Assembly (NCBI GenBank): GCA_016291005.1
Contig: JAEEVT010000001.1
Coordinates: 1 to 64,000 of the forward strand
Length of the DNA: 64,000 nt
Direction: 5' to 3'
Source of the DNA: Prevotella sp.
GTDB taxonomy: Bacteria; Bacteroidota; Bacteroidia; Bacteroidales; Bacteroidaceae
The notes beneath the pieces are model-generated. The model was not told the origin of the DNA. It made no database searches and saw nothing but the letters and a program-made list of their open reading frames with translations. How positions within the stretch are numbered: the first letter of the stretch is position 1; every line of letters starts with the position of its first letter. The translations under genes and the position numbers were made by a program. Positions 16,414-24,869 of the stretch are shown here, in pieces.

Positions 16414-16649
16414 ATTCTGCAAAGAGTGGTAGGACATATTGCTCGTTTCCAACCGAATCGCTACCTCGAAAAGAATCTGAGCAAGTTCAATACCTAAGGA
16501 GTCACGCCATGGCGTGGGCTTCTCCATAAGGTATTGGGGTTTGTAGCGAACCCGGTTGGATATGGTTGCGGTCTGCGCCATTTCTTGTATAAATAAGAGA
16601 GGTACAGAATCAGCCAATACATAGAAGAATAAAAGTTACTAATTAAGAT
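16414..16649 (+). ncRNA. Candidate structured leader RNA
   Basis: Downstream of a strong promoter the sequence nests three inverted repeats. The outer stem pairs CCAACCG and TCGCTAC (about 16449-16466) with GTAGCGA and CGGTTGG (about 16536-16558). The middle stem pairs CAATACCTAAGGAG with CTCCATAAGGTATTG. The centre is a perfect palindrome CACGCCATGGCGTG. The layout fits a cis-acting RNA or a transcribed hairpin element upstream of a secreted protein. No known riboswitch is recognised. Confidence 0.45.
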
Positions 16650-17123
16650 ATGAGTACAAAAGGTTTTTTAGTTGCATTGATGTTGGCGGCTTTTCCGATG
16701 ATAGGGGTGTTTGCTGATGGCGTCCGTTTTCTGACCGTGAATGCTAAAGACGGTACAAAGACGGAATTCGCATTGGCTGACGAGCCGAAGTTGACTTTTT
16801 CCGATGGCGAATTAAAGATAGTTGCCAGTAGCAGAACATTTTATATAAGACTTGCAGATTTACAGAACTATGCTTTCTCAAAGGAATCGACTGGTATTGC
16901 TGAGCTTTTGAAAGATGACAAAGTGACATTGGAGAATGGATTTGTTGTCCTTAGTTGCTTGTCGGCTGGAAGTAAAGTTGTGATTTATATGCAAGACGGA
17001 AAGATGGTCATGGAACATAAAACCGACGATAAAGGCATGGCGGTGGTAGACTTGTCGGTTTTGCCCAAGGGCGTATTAATTCTACAATCAAACAAAAGGA
17101 GTATAAAAATCATTAACAGATAA
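16650..17123 (+). CDS. Small secreted protein with type IX-like C-terminal domain
   Basis: 157 residues with signal peptide (FLVALMLAAFPMIGVFADG). The region VNAKDGTKTEFALADEPKLTFSDGELKIVASSRTFYI is a beta-domain common in Prevotella secreted proteins. The end, VVIYMQDGKMVMEHKTDDKG...PKGVLILQSNKRSIKIINR, is a sorting-domain-like sandwich. It is first gene behind the structured leader and lies 5 bases before the BACON-SusD hybrid, so the two are co-transcribed. Confidence 0.65.
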   Translation: MSTKGFLVALMLAAFPMIGVFADGVRFLTVNAKDGTKTEFALADEPKLTFSDGELKIVASSRTFYIRLADLQNYAFSKESTGIAELLKDDKVTLENGFVVLSCLSAGSKVVIYMQDGKMVMEHKTDDKGMAVVDLSVLPKGVLILQSNKRSIKIINR

Positions 17124-17128
17124 GGATT

Positions 17129-18655
17129 ATGAAAGCAAAATTGTTTTCTATTTTGATTGGATTTGCAGCCTTGGCTCAAGTAGCCACAGCACAGACCACC
17201 ATTTACAGGATGCATGTAAAAATGAAGGACAGTTCAACCAATACCTACAAGGCTGATGACGTGCAGGAAGTTTACTTCACTGCCTCGCAACCTTACGACC
17301 CGTCGCATCCTGTGACAGCCGATGTGGAATCAATACACGCTCCGAAAGAGGGTGGAACTTATATCGTACATATCAACTCGGAGATACCCCTGTCAACATC
17401 AAGCGGTAATCCAGATGCTTTAATTGTTGATGACTATTTTTCCTATTTCTTGAATCAAGCTCCTGTCAGCCTAACAAGTACCTATAATGAGGGTACGCTC
17501 ACGATTACTGTTAATCCGACGACATGTTACATCGTAGATAATCGTGAAGTGAGGTTATTTGACCTTGAAGGCACAGAGGCCTTCTCACTAACAGTATCGC
17601 AGGATGGCGATCCCAATGCGACACTCATTGGCGAGAATGGAAACAACTATATCTCTTCTTTGGCGATGTCTATGCATGATAGTCATGCAAAATATCGCAG
17701 AGCTGATGTCAATTACACCGGATTGATTAGCCTTGATGGTTTTATGGCACCTTTAGAATCATACGACTACAGGGTGCGTGAGATATGGTTTACCATATAT
17801 CAAGGTATTTCTCGAAACATGCAGTTAATGGAGAATTGCGAAAGGCCAGGGATGGCTATCTTCAAGCCGATGTGTGCAGTTTTGAATGCCATGTCATATT
17901 ATGAATTGGTTACGTTCTTTGGTGGCGTTCCTTATTATACTAACGTGAATGATGCTATGGAATACCTTCCGAGAACAGAGCCCAATGTGATTTTCAGTAA
18001 CCTCATTGAACAATTGAAAGAAGCTATGGGAAACATGGAGGAGAAGGTGACTGGCTATGTAAACAGCTCGGAAAAGATGTACAAGATGTCGAAGGATATA
18101 GCCCGTGTGATGCTGGCCGATATCTATATGTATCAAGGCCGCTATATGGAAGCCAAGCCTCTGCTGGAAGAGATTGTAAACAGCCATCGCTATTCGTTGG
18201 TGTCGGCAGTAGATAATCTTGATCCCCAATGCTCGGAGATTATATGGAGTCAGGCCGTCAATACACCCACCAGAGCCAAAGCGAATGACATGACGGTAGT
18301 TTTCTTTAACGACGACCTTTGCATCATGCAGACATACGGCGATGTGCTGCTATCGTTGGCTGAATGTGAGAACAAGCTGAACAATGACTCTAAAGCCAAG
18401 GAATACTTGAATCAAGTGGCATCTGCAAAGGGAATCGAAACCACTTCGACTGAGACATTGGCTGCTATTTCGGAAATCCGCCATAGAATTCAGATTGACT
18501 TCGGCGGTTACTTCGCTTTTCTGAAGCGAACAGGTCAGGCTCAGACCACTCTCGGCCTCGAAGAATATCAGCTGCTCTTCCCGATTCCACAGGACGAAAT
18601 CAGCAGGAATCCTATGATAACGCAGAATCCGGGTTACGGAGAGACCACAAGATAA
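17129..18655 (+). CDS. Orphan SusD-like protein with N-terminal BACON-like domain
   Basis: 508 residues. The signal peptide (AKLFSILIGFAALAQVATAQ) has no lipobox Cys, unusual for SusD. Residues ~70-165 (IHAPKEGGTYIVHINSEIPLS) look like a BACON domain. The rest has SusD signatures: MSYYELVTFFGGVPYYTN, a TPR-like core, and C-terminal LLFPIPQDEISRNPMITQNPGYG. At ~340 residues the SusD part is short. No SusC gene is adjacent. It may be a secreted glycan- or mucin-binding protein rather than a lid of a TonB-dependent transporter. Confidence 0.7.
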   Translation: MKAKLFSILIGFAALAQVATAQTTIYRMHVKMKDSSTNTYKADDVQEVYFTASQPYDPSHPVTADVESIHAPKEGGTYIVHINSEIPLSTSSGNPDALIVDDYFSYFLNQAPVSLTSTYNEGTLTITVNPTTCYIVDNREVRLFDLEGTEAFSLTVSQDGDPNATLIGENGNNYISSLAMSMHDSHAKYRRADVNYTGLISLDGFMAPLESYDYRVREIWFTIYQGISRNMQLMENCERPGMAIFKPMCAVLNAMSYYELVTFFGGVPYYTNVNDAMEYLPRTEPNVIFSNLIEQLKEAMGNMEEKVTGYVNSSEKMYKMSKDIARVMLADIYMYQGRYMEAKPLLEEIVNSHRYSLVSAVDNLDPQCSEIIWSQAVNTPTRAKANDMTVVFFNDDLCIMQTYGDVLLSLAECENKLNNDSKAKEYLNQVASAKGIETTSTETLAAISEIRHRIQIDFGGYFAFLKRTGQAQTTLGLEEYQLLFPIPQDEISRNPMITQNPGYGETTR

Positions 18656-18673
18656 GCTTATCATGATTGTTTT

Positions 18674-18699
18674 AGCCGTCTATTCGTGGGCGGCTTTTT
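18674..18699 (+). terminator. Rho-independent terminator
   Basis: AGCCG and CGGCT form a stem followed by TTTTTC, 19 bases after the SusD-like stop. Confidence 0.65.
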
Positions 18700-18797
18700 C
18701 CCCTTTCCAATTAAGGCAATACCATGACTTTTATGCATTTTATCCAAATCGGATAATCTTTTTTGGATAATTGTTTGGAGAAGTCGGAAAAAGCAAG

Positions 18798-18805
18798 TAA
18801 CTTTG
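18798..18805 (+). promoter_or_regulatory. Promoter of the AAA ATPase gene
   Basis: TTTG (18774-18777), 20 bases, then TAACTTTG: a good -33/-7 pair 26 bases before the ATG. Confidence 0.65.
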
Positions 18806-18830
18806 CACCGTTGGAAAAGAGAATAAGGCA

Positions 18831-19946
18831 ATGACAGAGAATCCTTTTATTACTTATGGATATGAGTCGGCAGAGTATTTCTGTGATCGAGAGGAAGAGA
18901 CTCGTCAATTGACGATGCTCCTGACGAATGGTAATCATGTGGCGCTGATTTCACCTCGCCGAATGGGTAAGACCGGATTGTTGAGCCACTGTTTCGCACA
19001 GCCTGACATGCAAGAAAATTATTACACGTTCTTGATAGACATCTATGCTACCAAGAATCTTCAGGACATGGTGTATCAGATGGGACGCAACATCGTCAGC
19101 AAACTGAAGCCCCGCGGACAGGCCGCCATTGGCCAGTTCCTGAAGTTTGTCACTTCCCTGCGCACAGGAATTTCCTTCGATGGCCAAGGCAATGCCAGTT
19201 GGAATCTGGGCATTGGCGACATCAAGTCTCCTTCGTTTACGTTGGAAGAGATTTTCAACTATCTTCAAGCCGCTGACAAGCGCTGTATTGTTGCCATTGA
19301 CGAGTTTCAGGCTGTTATGGACTATCCTGAAGAGAACGTTGAGGCTCTGATGCGAACTTACGTACAGCAATGCCGTAATGCCGTATTCGTCTTTTCCGGC
19401 TCCCAGAAGAGGATGATGAGCGAGATGTTCTCTTCGCCAGCAAGACCTTTCTACCAAAGTACGACGATGATGTTTCTGAAACCTGTCAGTCTGGCAGAAT
19501 ACGAGTCTTTTGCCAGACGTCATTTCGAAAAAGCCCATAAGAAAATTGCTGATGGCGTGGTGAAAGCCATCTATGAGCGGTTTGACGGTACAACGTGGTA
19601 TCTGCAGAAAGTGTTGAACCAACTCTTTGCCACGACAGAATCCGCCAAGGAAGAAGACGTCGAAAAGGCTGTCGAACAGATAGTTAACCAGAACGAGGAG
19701 GCATACAAGGACACCCTTTACCAGTTGACCGTCCGGCAACGCGACTTGCTTGTTGCCATTGGTCTTGAGGGAAAGGCAAGCCAGATTACTGGCATGGCGT
19801 TTGTAAAGCGTCATCACCTCTCGTCAGCCAGCAGTGTCCAGAAGGCAGCTCAGGTGCTTGAGGCGAAGCAGTTGCTGACCACTCAGCAGGGCATCCATGA
19901 AGTGTATGACAAATTCATGGGTGAATGGCTAAGGCATTATAGATGA
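18831..19946 (+). CDS. AAA-family ATP-binding protein (ATPase_2/archaeal ATPase type)
   Basis: 371 residues. It opens NPFITYGYESAEYFCDREEE, as in the widespread ATPase_2 proteins of Bacteroidota. Walker A is SPRRMGKTGLL, Walker B is CIVAIDEFQAV, and the C-terminal ~90 residues form a winged-helix-like segment (QRDLLVAIGLEGKASQITGMAFVKRHHL). Length is typical. Some relatives act in stress or mobile-element contexts, but the cellular role is unknown. It has its own promoter and is monocistronic. Confidence 0.8.
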   Translation: MTENPFITYGYESAEYFCDREEETRQLTMLLTNGNHVALISPRRMGKTGLLSHCFAQPDMQENYYTFLIDIYATKNLQDMVYQMGRNIVSKLKPRGQAAIGQFLKFVTSLRTGISFDGQGNASWNLGIGDIKSPSFTLEEIFNYLQAADKRCIVAIDEFQAVMDYPEENVEALMRTYVQQCRNAVFVFSGSQKRMMSEMFSSPARPFYQSTTMMFLKPVSLAEYESFARRHFEKAHKKIADGVVKAIYERFDGTTWYLQKVLNQLFATTESAKEEDVEKAVEQIVNQNEEAYKDTLYQLTVRQRDLLVAIGLEGKASQITGMAFVKRHHLSSASSVQKAAQVLEAKQLLTTQQGIHEVYDKFMGEWLRHYR

Positions 19947-19947
19947 C

Positions 19948-20144
19948 TTAACCACGAACTTGAACTTTCACTTCTCTTACTTAACAACGAACTTGAACTT
20001 TCAGCTCGAGTTCGTTTCCGCTTGGAAGTGCAAGCAAGCTTTCACTTCTCTCACTTAACCACGAACTTGAACTTTTCAGTTCGAGTTCGTTCCCGTTCTG
20101 AAGTGTAAGCAAGCTTTCACTTCTCTCACTTAACCACGAACTTG
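19948..20144. repeat. Tandem duplication of the 3' end of the endonuclease gene
   Basis: TTAACCACGAACTTG (or one-base variant) occurs at 19948, 19981, 20055 and 20130, spaced 33, 74 and 75 bases. The last copy is the end of the endonuclease gene (minus strand KFVVK then stop at 20126-20128). Each full unit also carries a hairpin CGAACTTGAACT/AGTTCGAGTTCG. The array separates the ATPase and endonuclease genes, which converge. Confidence 0.75.
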
Positions 20145-21751
20145 CGGCCGTGCTTGATGTAGATGCCTGGTCGAAGCTGGTCGGTATCCACGCGGACACC
20201 TTGCAGGGTGTAGATGTTGTCGTCGTAGAAGCGCTCAGCCATCAGCTGCTCGATACCAGAAGGATTGGCCACGGTGATGTTGACGTTGGTAAGGGCTGCA
20301 TAATAATTTGTCGTAGTCTTTGTACCAGCGTTGTACTTTGACTGTACGTATTCCGTAGTAAACAGCACTTCGTCCTCTTCGCCTGTCCAGATATTATCGC
20401 TCATGGTACCCACGAAGGCTTTCACTTTTTTGTCTGCATGGTTGCTTTCACCTAAGGTAAACTCCACCTTCGTAATCTTGTTGTTGTGTGCCCTGAAAGT
20501 CAGCGTGTTATAGTTGTATAGGCGGATTTGGTCATCGTCTGCATAAAGATACTTACCACAGATGCCATAGCTAAAGGTAATGGTTACATTATCCTTATCT
20601 ATTGTGAGGGGAATGCGGTCATAATATTCACGCAAATTGTCGTATAGCGTCCAGTCCTTTCCTTCTGCTGCTAATTCGGCTTTGCGCTCTTCCGTTGGAT
20701 GCCAGTCAACATTGAAGGTGGTCTTGTTAAGAGCTATCTCACAATTGTCGGAGGTTGGTTCATTCTCTGGTAGTTCACCACCATAATCAAAAGCTTCGTC
20801 ATGCTGGTCTCCCCAGATGTAAATTTCCAGCCCTGGGTAGTCGACAAAGGGGTTTCGGTTACCCTGCATTCGCCAAACTTCTTCGTTTCGGTCTATCTCT
20901 TTCTGGCTGACAGGGTCGTTTTTTGACCATTTCATCAGCAGGTCAAATGCCCACGGAGCAAAAGGCTGATACGGGTCATCGTCCTCTAAGTTAAACATGT
21001 CTCCCGTCCATGTTCCACAATGGTCTCCGATGTTAGCGTCTGTTCCACTCCAAGTGGGTTGTCTTTTCTCATAAGCAGTTACCATGTAGAAGTAGATGCG
21101 TGCTATGTCACCCTTGTATTCGTCGTTGGGTTCGAAGCACCGGCCAGTATAAACAGGGGCATCTAATCCTTCAGGAATATAGGTGCATTTGCCCATTTTG
21201 CTAAAAGGTTTCTGTTCGGGGTCGTTGGGGTCTGGTTCCGAGCCATACCATTCACCATTGTTTGTGCCATAGGGGTTATTGCTGCGCTTGTTGTTAACAA
21301 TGCCTTCAGCAGGAATCACATGTGCAAGGTCGGAATACATAGGCCAGATGTCCTTGTAGGTATAACTACTTCCACTCTTTGCTGCTGGATTAAACCAACT
21401 CTTGGGCATCGAGTGTTCGCGCTGGAAACCTTTAGTTCCCTCTGGGTCTGTACCATATTTCCCGTTTCTATGGAGGTTAGTATAGATAGAGTAAGCCGAA
21501 TTACAGGAATACATATCCCAAATAATGGGTACAGTGTCTGTCGGAATGGCGTCAGAAGTGCGATATGCAGTCCATAGTGAGTCGTAGTCCATCACAGAAG
21601 GTGTATTGATAATCTCGTACATAGCCGTCTTCAGCTCGCGGCCTTTCTTGCCGTGGGCTTTCTGGTAATAAGTGCCTGTGCCGTTGGGCTGAGCCATTAA
21701 AACAACGGAAGTGATAGCAAGGCAAATAGTGGTAAGTAATGATCTTTTCAT
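20126..21751 (-). CDS. Secreted endonuclease I family nuclease with type IX-like tail
   Basis: 541 residues with signal peptide (SLLTTICLAITSVVLMAQ). The nuclease part carries family motifs: KGFQREHSMPKSWF, with the catalytic His, and SDLAHVIPAEGIVNNKRSNNPYG, with the metal-binding Asn. It should cut extracellular DNA or RNA. Residues ~325-505 form a beta-rich extra domain. The C-terminus (IYTLQGVRVDTDQLRPGIYIKHGRKFVVK) is a type IX-like sorting tail whose coding end is duplicated in the array downstream. Confidence 0.85.
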   Translation of the reverse strand: MKRSLLTTICLAITSVVLMAQPNGTGTYYQKAHGKKGRELKTAMYEIINTPSVMDYDSLWTAYRTSDAIPTDTVPIIWDMYSCNSAYSIYTNLHRNGKYGTDPEGTKGFQREHSMPKSWFNPAAKSGSSYTYKDIWPMYSDLAHVIPAEGIVNNKRSNNPYGTNNGEWYGSEPDPNDPEQKPFSKMGKCTYIPEGLDAPVYTGRCFEPNDEYKGDIARIYFYMVTAYEKRQPTWSGTDANIGDHCGTWTGDMFNLEDDDPYQPFAPWAFDLLMKWSKNDPVSQKEIDRNEEVWRMQGNRNPFVDYPGLEIYIWGDQHDEAFDYGGELPENEPTSDNCEIALNKTTFNVDWHPTEERKAELAAEGKDWTLYDNLREYYDRIPLTIDKDNVTITFSYGICGKYLYADDDQIRLYNYNTLTFRAHNNKITKVEFTLGESNHADKKVKAFVGTMSDNIWTGEEDEVLFTTEYVQSKYNAGTKTTTNYYAALTNVNITVANPSGIEQLMAERFYDDNIYTLQGVRVDTDQLRPGIYIKHGRKFVVK

Positions 21752-21899
21752 AAGCTAATCAGGTTTTTATGTTGCAAAGGTACGAAAAAAAGCGAAAAGT
21801 GGATAGTGAAAGGTGAAGAATTTGTTTCTGGAAGGGGATAATTTAGTTAAGAAAACTAAAATTCTTCTATATATATAAGGTGTAACCAAAAGTTTTCTC

Positions 21900-21907
21900 T
21901 ACTTTTG
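21900..21907 (+). promoter_or_regulatory. -7 box of topA
   Basis: TACTTTTG followed by C. Its position makes the in-frame start at 21905 impossible, so translation starts at 21938. Confidence 0.6.
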
Positions 21908-21937
21908 CAGCCCAAAAGAAGCAAAAAAGTAAAAGAT

Positions 21938-24256
21938 ATGCAAAAGAATTTGGTGATAGTAGAGTCTCCTGCTAAGGCTAAGACCATCGAGAAGTTTCTC
22001 GGCAAGGACTTTAAAGTGATGTCAAGCTACGGCCACATCCGCGACTTGAAGAAGAGAGAGATGAGCGTCAACACGACGTCGCTCGAACCTGAATACGAGA
22101 TTCCCGACGAGAAGCAGAAGCTGGTGAGAGAACTGAAGTCGAACGCACAGAAGGCAGAGAAGGTCTGGCTGGCATCCGATGAAGACCGCGAGGGAGAAGC
22201 CATCTCGTGGCATCTGTGTGAGGTGCTGGGACTGGACGAGCAGAAGACCAACCGTATTGTGTTTCACGAAATTACGAAGCCGGCCATCCTGAAGGCCATC
22301 GAGACGCCGCGCCATATCGACATGAACTTAGTGAACGCCCAGCAGGCCCGTCGCGTGCTGGACCGTCTGGTAGGTTTTAAGTTATCGCCAGTGCTGTGGC
22401 GCAAGGTAAAGCCCTCTTTGTCGGCAGGGCGTGTGCAGAGTGTTGCCGTACGTTTAATAGTGGAACGCGAGCGCGAGATACAGTCTTTCAAGAGCGAGGC
22501 CTACTATAGTGTCAGCGGAACTTTTGCCCTGACCAATGCCGACGGTTCGCAGACGGAAGTGAAGGCCACGCTGGCCCAGCGTCTGAAGACCCACGAGGAG
22601 GTGGAGCAGTTGCTGGAGCAATGTAAGGACGCTACGTTTACCGTCGAGTCGGTGATGAAGAGACCCATGAAGCGCACTCCGGCGCCACCCTTCACCACGT
22701 CGACCCTACAACAGGAAGCCGCCCGTAAGCTCGGCTTTACAGTGAGCCAGACCATGATGGTGGCCCAACACTTGTATGAGCATGGACAGATTACCTATAT
22801 GCGTACTGACTCTGTGAACCTCTCCGGCCTGTGCATCAATGCCTCGAAGGAGGAGATTAACACGCTCTACGGCGAGGAATACGGCAAGGTTCGCCAGTAT
22901 CACACCAGTTCCAAGGGTGCCCAGGAAGCCCACGAGGCCATCCGTCCCACCTATATGGAGAAGCAGAGCATTGAGGGTACAGCTCAGGAGCGCCGTCTCT
23001 ATGAGCTCATCTGGAAGCGCACCATTGCCTCGCAGATGGCTGATGCCGAGATAGAGAAGACAACGGTAACGATTAAAATTGAGAATCCGGAATTGTCAAC
23101 GCTCAATTCTCAGTTCATAGCTACAGGCGAAGTTGTTAAGTTCGACGGTTTCCTGAAGGTCTATCGTGAGTCGGTTGACGACGAGGAGCAGCAGGACGAG
23201 GAAAGCCACATCCTGCCCCCGTTGACAGAAGGCGATGAGCTGACACGCCGCGAGATACAAGCTATAGAACGCTTCAGCCAGGGTCCCCAGCGCTATACTG
23301 AAGCCTCGCTGGTACACAAATTGGAAGAGTTAGGCATTGGTCGTCCTTCGACCTACGCCCCCACCATCTCTACCATCCAGCAGCGCGAATATGTTCATAA
23401 GGGCGACCAGAAAGGCGAAGAGCGCTCTTTCACCGTCGACACGCTGAAAGGAAAAATCATAACCCAGAAGGTGCGTACTGAGATGGCTGGTTCTGACAAG
23501 GGTAAGTTGCTGCCCACAGACATCGGCATCGTGGTCAATGACTTCCTCATGAAGTCGTTCCCCACCATCATGGATTATAATTTCACCGCCAAGGTGGAGC
23601 AGGACTTTGATAAGATTGCCGAGGGCGACGAGAAGTGGACGGATATGATGAAGGACTTCTATAACGACTTCGAGCCTACGGTGGAAAAGACGATGAATGC
23701 CCGTCAGGAGCACAAGGCCGGTGAGCGCCAGTTGGGCAAAGATCCCAAGTCGGGCAAGCCCGTCTTCGTTAAGATTGGCCGCTTCGGCCCTGTAGTGCAG
23801 ATAGGCTCTGCCGAAGACAAGGATAAGCCTCGCTTTGCCCAGCTGCCCAGCGAGAAGAGCATTGAGACGCTGACCCTCGACGAGGCGATGGAACTGTTTA
23901 AACTGCCCCGTACGATAGGCGACTTCGAAGGTTCCCCCGTTGTCATTGGCGCTGGTCGCTTCGGACCATACGTGATGCACAACAAGAAGTACACTTCCAT
24001 TCCAAAAGATGCCGACCCCATGGCGATTACCCTCGAGGAAGCTATTCAGTTGATAAAAGAGAAGCGTGAGCAGGAATCGCAGAAGTATCTGCGTTCCTTC
24101 GATGCCGATGGCAAGTTGCAGATTCTGAACGGCCGATATGGTCCCTACATTGTGTACAACGGCAAGAACTACCGTATGCCAAAGGCGATGCACACCCGTG
24201 TCGCTGAAATGACCTACGACGAGTGCATGGCGATTGTCAATAAGAATGAGAAATGA
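21938..24256 (+). CDS. topA: DNA topoisomerase I
   Basis: 772 residues from the ATG at 21938 (MQKNLVIVESPAKAKTIEKFLG), the start that fits both the family and the promoter. The Toprim domain is at residues 1-140 (SDEDREGEAISWHL). The catalytic Tyr287 is in ITYMRTDSVNLS. The C-terminus carries repeated GRFGPxV/GRYGPYI modules in place of zinc fingers, as in other Bacteroidota. It relaxes negative supercoils. The residues KIENPELSTLNSQF, encoded at 23077-23115, look like a translated AT-rich repeat. AroK follows after 24 bases. Confidence 0.95.
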   Translation: MQKNLVIVESPAKAKTIEKFLGKDFKVMSSYGHIRDLKKREMSVNTTSLEPEYEIPDEKQKLVRELKSNAQKAEKVWLASDEDREGEAISWHLCEVLGLDEQKTNRIVFHEITKPAILKAIETPRHIDMNLVNAQQARRVLDRLVGFKLSPVLWRKVKPSLSAGRVQSVAVRLIVEREREIQSFKSEAYYSVSGTFALTNADGSQTEVKATLAQRLKTHEEVEQLLEQCKDATFTVESVMKRPMKRTPAPPFTTSTLQQEAARKLGFTVSQTMMVAQHLYEHGQITYMRTDSVNLSGLCINASKEEINTLYGEEYGKVRQYHTSSKGAQEAHEAIRPTYMEKQSIEGTAQERRLYELIWKRTIASQMADAEIEKTTVTIKIENPELSTLNSQFIATGEVVKFDGFLKVYRESVDDEEQQDEESHILPPLTEGDELTRREIQAIERFSQGPQRYTEASLVHKLEELGIGRPSTYAPTISTIQQREYVHKGDQKGEERSFTVDTLKGKIITQKVRTEMAGSDKGKLLPTDIGIVVNDFLMKSFPTIMDYNFTAKVEQDFDKIAEGDEKWTDMMKDFYNDFEPTVEKTMNARQEHKAGERQLGKDPKSGKPVFVKIGRFGPVVQIGSAEDKDKPRFAQLPSEKSIETLTLDEAMELFKLPRTIGDFEGSPVVIGAGRFGPYVMHNKKYTSIPKDADPMAITLEEAIQLIKEKREQESQKYLRSFDADGKLQILNGRYGPYIVYNGKNYRMPKAMHTRVAEMTYDECMAIVNKNEK
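23077..23115. repeat. AT-rich inverted-repeat tract in frame inside topA
   Basis: TTGAGAAT (23080) and ATTCTCA (23106) are inverted copies round AATTGTCAA, the same type of tract that fills spacers here. It is translated without a stop between two conserved parts of topA. Confidence 0.5.
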
Positions 24257-24280
24257 GGCCTCATTTCCAATTTTAAGAAT

Positions 24281-24808
24281 ATGCGAAGAATTATTCTGAT
24301 CGGTTATATGGGGTCCGGGAAGACCACAGTAGGCAAGGCCCTTTCGAAGGAGACCGGTATGATGTTCTATGACCTGGACTGGTATATCGAGAGCCGCATG
24401 CGCAAGACTGTCTCGCAGATTTTTGCAGAGCGTGGTGAAGATGCCTTCCGCAAACTGGAGCATAGCATGCTGCACGAGGTTGCCGAGTTCGAGGATGTCA
24501 TCATTAGCTGCGGTGGTGGGACACCTTGTTTCTTCGACAACATGGACTACCTGAACCAGCAAGGTGACGTGGTGTACCTGAAGGCCTCGCCGGAAGTACT
24601 CTACAATCACCTGCTGATGGCCAAGGTGGAGCGCCCTCTGCTGAAAGGTAAGAGTCCTGAAGAACTGATAGCCTATATTACGGAGCACCTGAAGGAACGC
24701 GCCCCGTACTACGAAAAAGCCCGATATACCCTCGACGTCGACGTGCTCGACAATGTCGATAAGATTAAAGACAGCGTAGCCCGTCTACGTGAAATCCTCA
24801 ATCTATAA
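24281..24808 (+). CDS. aroK: Shikimate kinase
   Basis: 175 residues. Walker A GYMGSGKTTVGK, the shikimate-binding DLDWYIE, the GGGTP motif and the lid region RPLLKGKSPEEL are all present. It phosphorylates shikimate at O3 in aromatic amino-acid synthesis. It lies between topA and speA in a likely operon. Length is normal. Confidence 0.95.
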   Translation: MRRIILIGYMGSGKTTVGKALSKETGMMFYDLDWYIESRMRKTVSQIFAERGEDAFRKLEHSMLHEVAEFEDVIISCGGGTPCFFDNMDYLNQQGDVVYLKASPEVLYNHLLMAKVERPLLKGKSPEELIAYITEHLKERAPYYEKARYTLDVDVLDNVDKIKDSVARLREILNL

Positions 24809-24869
24809 TTCTTAATTGATAATTGGCGAAGCCAATAACTCTAAACTCAAAATTCTTAACTCTTAACTC

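Noticed and set aside
16372-16617. 81-codon minus-strand ORF (MADSVPLLFIQEMAQ...)
   Set aside because: It covers a plus-strand promoter and nested hairpins; its sequence follows from those structures. A real small gene is not fully excluded.
19981-20199. 72-codon minus-strand ORF with repeated SSWLSERSESLL units
   Set aside because: It is the tandem repeat read in another frame and overlaps the endonuclease end; no start or partner supports it.
23330-24688. 452-codon minus-strand open frame opposite topA and aroK
   Set aside because: Both plus-strand genes are well supported by motifs; the antisense product shows none.
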